Shown one piece after another: positions 1-6,289 of a stretch of DNA of 64,000 nucleotides (position 1 is its first letter; every line of letters begins with the position of its first letter). Origin of the DNA: Streptomyces asoensis (GTDB lineage: Bacteria > Actinomycetota > Actinomycetes > Streptomycetales > Streptomycetaceae); contig NZ_CP049838.1 in the NCBI RefSeq assembly GCF_013085465.1, forward strand, positions 7,936,001 to 8,000,000, written 5' to 3'. The translations under genes were made by a program, and so were the position numbers. The notes beneath the pieces were generated by a model. The model searched no databases and was not told the DNA's origin. It was given only the letters and a program-made list of their open reading frames with translations.

Positions 1-1
1 C

Positions 2-271
2 CACGCGGCCGGTACCGCGGCCGACACGAGGCGCCCGCACGCGCGCGTGCGTCTCGCGGCCCTCGGCGAGCGCGAACGCGAGGTGGCCGTCGCGGTCGGC
101 CGGGGGCTGTCCAACGCGGACATCGCCGCCGAGCTGTTCATGAGCGTCGCCACCGTGAAGGCCCACGTCTCCCGGGTGCTGGCCAAGCTCGGCCTCAACA
201 ACCGGGTGCAGATCGCCCTGCTGGCGTATGACGCGGGGCTCCTCGAAGAAGGGGCGGACGGGCCCGGGTGA
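2..271 (+). CDS. LuxR-family response regulator, C-terminal DNA-binding part (5' truncated by window edge)
   Basis: The reading frame is already open at base 2 and runs to a TGA at 269-271, so only the last roughly 89 residues are present. They form a typical LuxR/NarL helix-turn-helix: LGEREREVAVAVGRGLSNADIA, then a recognition helix around VATVKAHVSRVLAKLGLNNR. In this family the domain binds DNA and is normally preceded by a phospho-acceptor receiver domain, which would lie upstream of the window. GTG codons inside the fragment are not the true start. The partner histidine kinase, if any, is also off the edge. The family is secure; the target genes are unknown. Confidence 0.85.
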   Translation, partial: HAAGTAADTRRPHARVRLAALGEREREVAVAVGRGLSNADIAAELFMSVATVKAHVSRVLAKLGLNNRVQIALLAYDAGLLEEGADGPG

Positions 272-350
272 CGAGCCGCGAAGCCGGGCGGCACGGCGGG
301 CACCGGGCGGGCGTCCCGCTCGTTGTACGCGTGACGGGACGGGGAGGGAC

Positions 351-1535
351 ATGACCGACGTGATCGACCTGGGGGAGTTCGGCGACGACTTCCGGAGGAA
401 CCCGCATCCGGTCTACGCCCGACTGCGCGAGCGCGGCCCGGTGCACCGGGTGCGGCTGCCCGTGCCCGACGCACACCATGTGACCTGGCTCGTCGTGGGG
501 CACGAGGAGGCGCGCGCGGCGCTCGCCGACCCCCGGCCGGCCAAGGACTCCGAACGGATCGGCGTCACGTTCCTCGACGAGCAGCTGATCGGCAAGCACC
601 TGCTGACCGCGGACCCGCCGCGGCACACGCGCCTGCGCGCGCTGGTCTCCCGCGCCTTCACCGTGCGCCGCGTGGAGGAACTGCGGCCCAGGATCCAGCG
701 GATCACCGATCACCTGCTCGACGCGATGCTGCCGCACGGCCGCGCCGACCTCGTGGAGTCGCTCGCCCACCCCCTGCCCCTGACGGTCATCTGCGAGCTC
801 CTCGGGGTCCCGGAGGTCGACCGCACGGCGTTCCGCAAGCTGTCGGGCGAGGCCGTCGCGCCCACCAGCTCGGAGACCGAGTACGACGCGTTCGTACGGC
901 TGGGCACGTACCTCACCGAGCTGATCGAGGACAAACGGTGCGCCGGGCCGAGCGGCGACCTGCTGGACGACCTGATCCGCACCACCGCGCAGGACGGCGA
1001 CCGGCTCTCGCCCGCCGAGCTGCGCGGCATGGCGTTCATCCTCCTCATCGCCGGACACGAGACCACCGTCAACCTGATCACCAACGCGGTCCACGCCCTG
1101 CTCACCCACCCGGATCAGCTGGCCGCCCTGCGCGCCGACATGACCCTCCTCGACGGCACCGTCGAGGAGGCCCTGCGCTACGAGGGGCCGGTGGAGAACG
1201 CCACGTACCGGTTCGCCGCCGAACCGCTGGAGATCGCCGGCACGTCCGTCGCCCAGGGCGAGGCGGTGATGATCGGCCTGACCGCGGCCGACCGCGACCC
1301 GGGGCGCTGTCCGGCCCCCGACGACTTCGACATCCGCCGGGACAGCCGGGGCCACCTGGCGTTCGGGCACGGCATCCACTACTGCCTGGGCGCCCCGCTG
1401 GCCCGCCTGGAGGCGCGCACGGCGATACGGACCCTGCTCGACCGCACCCCCGCCCTGGCCCTCGACGGCCCACCCGGCGACTGGCTCCCCGGCCCCCTGA
1501 TGCGCGGAATGCGCAGCCTTCCGGTGCGCTGGTAG
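351..1535 (+). CDS. Cytochrome P450
   Basis: A 394-residue soluble bacterial P450, a heme monooxygenase. The I-helix oxygen-activation motif AGHETT, the K-helix ExxR (EEALR) and the heme loop FGHGIHYCLG with ligand Cys345 are all intact, so the enzyme should be functional. Length and motifs match actinobacterial CYP105/CYP107-type enzymes; the exact CYP family and substrate cannot be told by eye. The ATG at 351 follows a purine-rich GGGGAGGGA ribosome site; the open frame extends further upstream but without such a site. No ferredoxin or ferredoxin reductase gene is adjacent, so electrons must come from partners encoded elsewhere. Confidence 0.93.
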   Translation: MTDVIDLGEFGDDFRRNPHPVYARLRERGPVHRVRLPVPDAHHVTWLVVGHEEARAALADPRPAKDSERIGVTFLDEQLIGKHLLTADPPRHTRLRALVSRAFTVRRVEELRPRIQRITDHLLDAMLPHGRADLVESLAHPLPLTVICELLGVPEVDRTAFRKLSGEAVAPTSSETEYDAFVRLGTYLTELIEDKRCAGPSGDLLDDLIRTTAQDGDRLSPAELRGMAFILLIAGHETTVNLITNAVHALLTHPDQLAALRADMTLLDGTVEEALRYEGPVENATYRFAAEPLEIAGTSVAQGEAVMIGLTAADRDPGRCPAPDDFDIRRDSRGHLAFGHGIHYCLGAPLARLEARTAIRTLLDRTPALALDGPPGDWLPGPLMRGMRSLPVRW

Positions 1536-1605
1536 AACGGCCGGAACGGCGGCCGCCCCACCCCATGTGCCGACCGGGCCCCGGCGTTCTCGAGACCGGT
1601 CCTGG

Positions 1606-2622
1606 TCAGCCCGCCGCGGAAGTCACCGGGATCTCCTCGAGCCACACCGCTCTGCGGTCTCGCCGGGACACCTCGCAGGCCTCGGCGATCCGGAGGGCCT
1701 CGAGCGCCTCGCGGCCGTCGCAGGGGTTGGCCCGCTCGCCCCGCACCACGTCCACGAAGGCGTTCAGCTCCGCCGCGTAGGCGGGCTCGAACCGCTCCAG
1801 GAACCCGGTCCACGGTTTGTCCGCGGCCGGTGGACCGGTGGGTTCGGTGGACGCGATCGGGGTGCGGTCGTCCAGGCCCACGACGATCTGGTCGAGCTCC
1901 CCGGCCAGTTCCATGCGGACGTCGTAGCCCGCCCCGTTCAGCCGCGTCGCCGTCGCCGTGGCGAGGGTGCCGTCGTCGAGGGTGAGGACCGCGGCCGCCG
2001 TGTCCACGTCTCCCGCCTCGCGGAACATCGCGGGCCCGGCGTCGGAGCCGGCGGCGTACACCTCCGTCACCTCGCGGCCGGTCACCCAGCGCAGACAGTC
2101 GAAGTCGTGCAGGAGCGCGTCCCGGTAGATCCCGCCGGACACCGGCAGCCAGGCGGCCGGCGGCGCCGACTGGTCGGACGTCAGCGCCCGTACGGTGTGC
2201 AGCCGCCCGAGCCGCCCCGAGAGCACCGCCTCCCGGGCCCCTGTGTAGCCCGCGTCGAAGCGGCGCTGGAAGCCCATGTGAAGGATCGTTCCGGCGGTCT
2301 CGACCTCGGCGATCGCCTGTAACGTGCCCGCCAGATCCAGGGCGATCGGCTTCTCGCAGAAGACCGGGAGCCCGGAGCGTGCTGCCCGACCGATCAGTTC
2401 GGCGTGGGCCGACGTGGCCGTCGTGATCACCACGGCGTCCACGCCCCAGCGGAAGATCTCGTCCACCCCCGGGGCGGCCGTCTCGCCCAGCCGATGCGCG
2501 AGCTCCTGGGCCCGCGCGTGGTCCGCGTCCGTCAGGATCAGGGATCCGACCTCGCGGTGACGGCTGAGTGTGTTCGCATGAATGGTGCCTATGCGGCCCG
2601 TCCCGATGACCCCGATGCGCAT
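1606..2622 (-). CDS. Gfo/Idh/MocA family oxidoreductase, inositol 2-dehydrogenase-like
   Basis: A 338-residue NAD(P)-dependent sugar or inositol dehydrogenase. The N-terminus is a Rossmann fold (MRIGVIGTGRIGTIHANTL), and the EKPIA lysine motif typical of the Gfo/Idh/MocA superfamily follows at about residue 95. In myo-inositol dehydrogenases (IolG) this family oxidises the ring hydroxyl to a keto-inositol. It is transcribed away from a GntR regulator, and an inverted repeat TGTCCGGACA lies between the two genes, so it is probably that regulator's target. A sugar ABC transporter fragment on the far side of the regulator fits a former sugar/inositol uptake locus. Inositol as substrate is likely but not proven, so no gene symbol is given. 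Confidence 0.88.
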   Translation of the reverse strand: MRIGVIGTGRIGTIHANTLSRHREVGSLILTDADHARAQELAHRLGETAAPGVDEIFRWGVDAVVITTATSAHAELIGRAARSGLPVFCEKPIALDLAGTLQAIAEVETAGTILHMGFQRRFDAGYTGAREAVLSGRLGRLHTVRALTSDQSAPPAAWLPVSGGIYRDALLHDFDCLRWVTGREVTEVYAAGSDAGPAMFREAGDVDTAAAVLTLDDGTLATATATRLNGAGYDVRMELAGELDQIVVGLDDRTPIASTEPTGPPAADKPWTGFLERFEPAYAAELNAFVDVVRGERANPCDGREALEALRIAEACEVSRRDRRAVWLEEIPVTSAAG

Positions 2623-2663
2623 GAGACAAAGGTGCGTTGCAGGCCGGGCGCTGTCAATGCGTA

Positions 2664-2673
2664 TGTCCGGACA
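2664..2673. promoter_or_regulatory. Palindromic operator TGTCCGGACA between dehydrogenase and GntR genes
   Basis: A perfect 10-bp palindrome in the 101-bp divergent intergenic region, 42 bases upstream of the dehydrogenase start. The same core occurs twice more just after the GntR gene (3524-3533 with one substitution, and 3545-3554 exactly). Three copies around one regulator and its presumed targets suggest GntR binding sites. The binding itself is inferred. Confidence 0.6.
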
Positions 2674-2711
2674 ACCGAACTACACAACTTCCCGTCAACC
2701 GGTCGCGGAGC

Positions 2712-2717
2712 TACGCT
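2712..2717 (+). promoter_or_regulatory. -10 element TACGCT of probable leaderless gntR promoter
   Basis: TACGCT ends six bases before the GTG start codon at 2724. That spacing puts the transcription start on or next to the start codon, as in leaderless actinobacterial mRNAs, and there is no Shine-Dalgarno sequence. The -35 position (about 2689-2694, TTCCCG) is a poor match. Confidence 0.5.
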
Positions 2718-2723
2718 CGGGCC

Positions 2724-3488
2724 GTGCCGAAACCAGAAGTGGACCCGACCGTGCAGCTAGAACTACGTGTGGACCGAAGTTCTCCGGTGCCGTTGTACTT
2801 CCAGCTCGCCCAGCAGCTGGAGGCCGCGATCGAGCACGGATCGCTCACCCCCGGCAGCCTCCTGGGCAACGAGATCGAGCTCGCCGCCCGGCTCGGCCTG
2901 TCCCGGCCGACCGTCCGCCAGGCGATCCAGTCGCTCGTCGACAAGGGCCTGCTGGTCCGTCGCAGGGGCGTCGGTACGCAGGTCGTGCACAGTCAGGTCA
3001 AGCGCCCGCTGGAGCTCAGCAGCCTCTACGACGACCTGGAGGCCGCCGGGCAGCGTCCGGCGACGACGGTGCTGGTCAACACGGTCGTACCGGCGTCGGC
3101 GGAAGTCGCGGCCGCGCTCGCGGTGGCCGAGGGCAGCGACGTGCACCGGGTGGAGCGGCTGCGCCTGGCGCACGGGGAGCCGATGGCGTACCTGTGCAAC
3201 CACCTGCCCTCCGGCCTGCTCGACCTGGACACCGGGCAGCTCCAGGCCACCGGCCTCTACCGGCTGATGCGGTCCGCCGGGATCACCCTGCACAGCGCCC
3301 GCCAGTCGATCGGGGCCCGCGCCGCCACCACCGCCGAGGCCGAGCGGCTCGCCGAGGAGGAGGGTGCCCCGCTGCTGACGATGCAGCGCACGACCTTCGA
3401 CGACACCGGCCGGGCGGTGGAGTTCGGCGACCACATCTACCGGCCGACCCGCTACTCCTTCGAGTTCCAGCTGCTCGTACGCCCCTGA
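2724..3488 (+). CDS. GntR/HutC-family transcriptional regulator
   Basis: A 254-residue regulator. An N-terminal winged helix-turn-helix (PLYFQLAQQLEAAIEHG, then ELAARLGLSRPTVRQAIQSL) is followed by a UTRA effector-binding domain whose later part reads HSARQSIGARAATTAEAERL and ends with FGDHIYRPTRYSFEFQL. HutC-type members sense small metabolites such as sugars or sugar phosphates. The GTG at 2724 is favoured because it sits just after a -10 element; the open frame extends to 2637 but that part does not look like the family. It probably controls the divergent dehydrogenase and the transporter locus immediately downstream through TGTCCGGACA-type operators. Confidence 0.9.
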   Translation: MPKPEVDPTVQLELRVDRSSPVPLYFQLAQQLEAAIEHGSLTPGSLLGNEIELAARLGLSRPTVRQAIQSLVDKGLLVRRRGVGTQVVHSQVKRPLELSSLYDDLEAAGQRPATTVLVNTVVPASAEVAAALAVAEGSDVHRVERLRLAHGEPMAYLCNHLPSGLLDLDTGQLQATGLYRLMRSAGITLHSARQSIGARAATTAEAERLAEEEGAPLLTMQRTTFDDTGRAVEFGDHIYRPTRYSFEFQLLVRP

Positions 3489-3520
3489 GACCCGTCTGTG
3501 CGATCGGCCCGCCTTGGTCG

Positions 3521-3554
3521 CATTGTCCAGACAATGTGACCGGATGTCCGGACA
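3521..3554. promoter_or_regulatory. Tandem operators ahead of the broken sugar permease
   Basis: Two palindromes 32 bases after the GntR stop codon. The first is a perfect repeat CATTGTC-CA-GACAATG at 3521-3536, containing TGTCCAGACA. The second is TGTCCGGACA at 3545-3554. Their centres are 21 bases apart, about two helical turns, which would put bound dimers on the same DNA face. They stand exactly where the promoter of the sugar transporter operon should be, although that operon is now broken. Confidence 0.65.
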
Positions 3555-3583
3555 AGGTGAGTGATGGGCGGTCCCCGGCCTGA

Positions 3584-4132
3584 ATGTGTGTGATCCCTGT
3601 GTTCGATAATGGGGCGTTTGTGTCCGGTGAGAGGTCACCGGGTGCGGGCGTTCGACGGAACACAGCAAGAAGGGCACCGCCTCGTGGCACGCGCGCCGGC
3701 AGCCTCAGCACGGTCCTCTACGCGTCCTCGACGATCGGCATCATGGCCGTCCCGGTCGCGCTGCTGATGATCGGCGGCGAGTTCGACCTGTCGGCCGGGG
3801 TCATGGTCACGTCCTCGGCGCTGATCTCGTCGATGTCCAGCTATCAGACGACGGCGAACGTCTGGGTGGGCGTCGGCGTGTCCCTGCTGGTCACCCTCGC
3901 CATGGGCGCCTTCAACGGCTTCATGCTCACCCGTACGAAGCTGCCCAGCTTCATCATCACGCTGGGCACCTTCCTGATGCTGACCGGCATCAACCTCGGC
4001 TTCACCAAGCTGATCGACGGCACGGTGTCGACGAAGACCGTCGCGGACATGGAGGGCTTCCGGTCCGCCCGGGACGTCTTCGCCTCCACCCTCACGATCG
4101 GCGGCGTCGACTTCAAGGTCACCATCCTGTAA
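3584..4132 (+). pseudogene. Internal fragment of a sugar ABC transporter permease (RbsC-like)
   Basis: From about 3701 the frame encodes an unmistakable slice of a ribose/xylose-type inner-membrane permease: LSTVLYASSTIGIMAVPVAL, IGGEFDLSAG, LTRTKLPSFIITLGTFLMLTG. It stops at 4130-4132, right after VDFKVTIL, where relatives continue into further membrane helices. Only about 143 residues of a usual 320-350 remain. The N-terminal 45 codons are not permease-like. A GTG at 3684 with a purine-rich AGAAGG upstream, in another frame, may be the old start codon, implying a deletion of the first membrane segments as well. Immediately downstream a piece of an ABC ATPase lies in the opposite orientation. 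This is a relic, not a working transporter. Confidence 0.85.
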
Positions 4133-4133
4133 T

Positions 4134-4200
4134 GCCCGCGCCGTTGTCGCCCAGGACGCAGGTGATCTCCCCCGCGAGGCCCTCCAGGCCGCGCCGACGC
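4134..4200 (-). pseudogene. N-terminal scrap of a sugar ABC transporter ATPase, inverted
   Basis: Read on the minus strand this stretch encodes RRRGLEGLAGEITCVLGDNG followed by AG. That is the strand leading into, and most of, the Walker A motif (GDNGAGKS) of a RbsA/XylG-type ATPase. Homology ends abruptly after GDNGAG, within two bases of the point where the plus-strand permease homology also ends. The two halves therefore meet head-on at about 4131-4133, a rearrangement junction. Confidence 0.75.
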
Positions 4201-4313
4201 GCGGCCGCACCGGGCGCGACCGGCCAGGACGCGCCCGGGCACGGCAGGGACCGCCCGCCCCCGCCGCCGCCCCGCTCGGCACCCGGGGGGAGGGTGAGGC
4301 AGAATCGGCGGCG

Positions 4314-5462
4314 ATGAGCACCTACGGCAACTTCACCGCCCCCATCGGCTCCCGCCGCGCCCCCGCACTCCGCACGGTGGGCACGAGGGAGCGCCGATCG
4401 CACCTCACCGCACCCCGAGTGCCGACGGTCGGCATCGACATCGGTGGCACCAAGGTGATGGCGGGGGTCGTCGACGCCGACGGCAACATCCTGGAGAAGG
4501 TCCGCACGGAGACGCCGGACAAGTCCAAGAGCCCGAAGGTCGTGGAGGACACGATCGTCGAGCTGGTCCTGGACCTGTCCGACCGCCACGACGTGCACGC
4601 GGTCGGCGTCGGCGCGGCGGGGTGGGTGGACGCGGACCGCAACCGCGTCCTGTTCGCGCCCCATCTGTCGTGGCGCAACGAACCGCTGCGCGACCGCCTC
4701 TCCAGCCGTCTCGCGGTTCCCGTCCTGGTGGACAACGACGCCAACACCGCCGCCTGGGCGGAGTGGCGTTTCGGCGCGGGCCGCGGCGAGGACCACCTCG
4801 TCATGATCACCCTCGGTACCGGCATCGGCGGCGCGATCCTGGAGGACGGCCAGGTCAAGCGCGGCAAGTACGGCGTCGCCGGGGAGTTCGGCCATATGCA
4901 GGTCGTGCCCGGCGGCCACCGCTGCCCGTGCGGCAACCGCGGCTGCTGGGAGCAGTACAGCTCGGGCAACGCGCTGGTCCGGGAGGCCCGCGAACTGGCC
5001 GCCGCCGACTCCCCGGTGGCGTACGGGATCATCGAGCACGTCAAGGGCAACATCGGCGACATCACCGGCCCGATGATCACCGAGCTGGCCCGCGAGGGCG
5101 ACGCCATGTGCATCGAGCTGCTCCAGGACATCGGCCAGTGGCTCGGCGTCGGCATCGCCAACCTGGCCGCCGCCCTCGACCCGTCCTGCTTCGTGATCGG
5201 CGGCGGCGTCTCGGCCGCCGACGACCTGCTGATCAGCCCCGCGCGGGACGCGTTCAAGCGCCAGCTCACGGGTCGCGGCTACCGCCCCGAGGCCCGTATC
5301 GTCCGCGCCCAGCTGGGCCCCGAGGCCGGTATGGTCGGCGCGGCCGACCTGGCCCGCCTGGTCGCCCGCCGCTTCCGGCGCGCCAAGCGCCGCCGCGTGG
5401 AGCGCTACGAGCGCTTCGAACGGTTCACCGAGGCCGCCCGTCGTACCCAGGACACGGCGTGA
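4314..5462 (+). CDS. ROK-family sugar kinase (glucokinase-like)
   Basis: A 382-residue ROK kinase that phosphorylates glucose or a related hexose with ATP. The phosphate-binding loop DIGGTK starts at residue 42, the catalytic region has VDNDANTAAWAE, and the structural zinc motif CPCGNRGCWEQ begins at Cys204. The first ~40 residues and the Arg-rich C-terminal tail (ARRFRRAKRRRVERYERFER) are longer than in typical 310-320-residue glucokinases. The ATG at 4314 has no well-spaced ribosome site; an in-frame GTG at 4419 would start two codons before the conserved core and is a real alternative. It lies just beyond the broken sugar transporter, fitting a sugar-uptake locus. Confidence 0.9.
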   Translation: MSTYGNFTAPIGSRRAPALRTVGTRERRSHLTAPRVPTVGIDIGGTKVMAGVVDADGNILEKVRTETPDKSKSPKVVEDTIVELVLDLSDRHDVHAVGVGAAGWVDADRNRVLFAPHLSWRNEPLRDRLSSRLAVPVLVDNDANTAAWAEWRFGAGRGEDHLVMITLGTGIGGAILEDGQVKRGKYGVAGEFGHMQVVPGGHRCPCGNRGCWEQYSSGNALVREARELAAADSPVAYGIIEHVKGNIGDITGPMITELAREGDAMCIELLQDIGQWLGVGIANLAAALDPSCFVIGGGVSAADDLLISPARDAFKRQLTGRGYRPEARIVRAQLGPEAGMVGAADLARLVARRFRRAKRRRVERYERFERFTEAARRTQDTA

Positions 5463-5573
5463 CCGCCGTACCGCCCCGCCCCCAGGACACCGCATGACCA
5501 CCGCACCACCCCGCATGACCACCGCACCACCCCGCACGACCGACGCACCGACCCGCACGACCCGGGACACCGC
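5463..5573. repeat. Short degenerate tandem repeats between ROK kinase and membrane protein
   Basis: The spacer is made of imperfect copies of GCATGACCACCGCACCACCC (starting near 5492 and 5513) with shorter related pieces (GCACGACC, GACACCGCATGAC at two places). The repeats multiply ATG triplets in front of the true start at 5574. This looks like local slippage; no gene is encoded. Confidence 0.6.
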
Positions 5574-6170
5574 ATGACAGCATCGCTGCCCCGCCAGGGC
5601 GCGCCGCCCCCCGACGAGCCGCACCGCCCGCCGGAGGACCGCCGGCACGTGATCCGCCGCAGGGCGCTCACCCTGCTGATCATCGTGCTGCTCATCGGTG
5701 TCCCGGCCGGCTATCTGGTGATCTCCGCCAACCAGAGCCGCGACAGCGGCAAGGACAAGGAGGCGAAGTACTCGGCGACCGGCCTGACCGAGGGCTGGCC
5801 GTCGAAGGTCCAGCGCCGCCTGTACCAGGTGCCGATCCCGCACCCGTCGAACCAGGTCGCGTACTACGAGACGAACAACTGGAAGACCAGCCGTCTGTAC
5901 GCGCAGTTCCAGACCACACAGGCCGGACTGGACGAGTTCCTCGCCGGCATCGGCGTCAGCCGGGGCGACCTGAAGAAGGGCGACATCACCATCAGCGCCC
6001 GCGATCAGGAGGTCACGGGCTGGAAGTTCACGGGCCCCGGCTCGCGCCCCGGTGACGACTTCGGCATCGTCCACGAACAGAAGAACCCCAAGCCGACGCT
6101 GGACGTGGTGGTGAACACCGGCAACGCGATCTACCCCTTCGTCTACGTGGTCTCCCGCACGGTCCCCTGA
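5574..6170 (+). CDS. Single-pass membrane protein of unknown function
   Basis: A 198-residue protein. A proline-rich, charged N-terminal tail (about residues 1-28) is followed by one transmembrane helix (ALTLLIIVLLIGVPAGYLVI, about 31-50) and an extracytoplasmic domain of some 145 residues beginning NQSRDSGKDKEAKYSATGL. Arg residues before the helix predict the N-terminus inside. The outer domain has no catalytic motif I recognise and no cysteines. It lies 111 bases after the ROK kinase on the same strand, but the repeat-filled spacer makes co-transcription only possible. Confidence 0.75.
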   Translation: MTASLPRQGAPPPDEPHRPPEDRRHVIRRRALTLLIIVLLIGVPAGYLVISANQSRDSGKDKEAKYSATGLTEGWPSKVQRRLYQVPIPHPSNQVAYYETNNWKTSRLYAQFQTTQAGLDEFLAGIGVSRGDLKKGDITISARDQEVTGWKFTGPGSRPGDDFGIVHEQKNPKPTLDVVVNTGNAIYPFVYVVSRTVP

Positions 6171-6289
6171 CCCCTCCCGCCCCGACCGGAACGCCGTGAC
6201 CCGGCCGGCCGCCGGGACCGATTGTCAGACCCCGCCCGTAGAGTCGAAGACGACTGATCCGACATGCGGGCGGGAGGTGGACACAAGGC

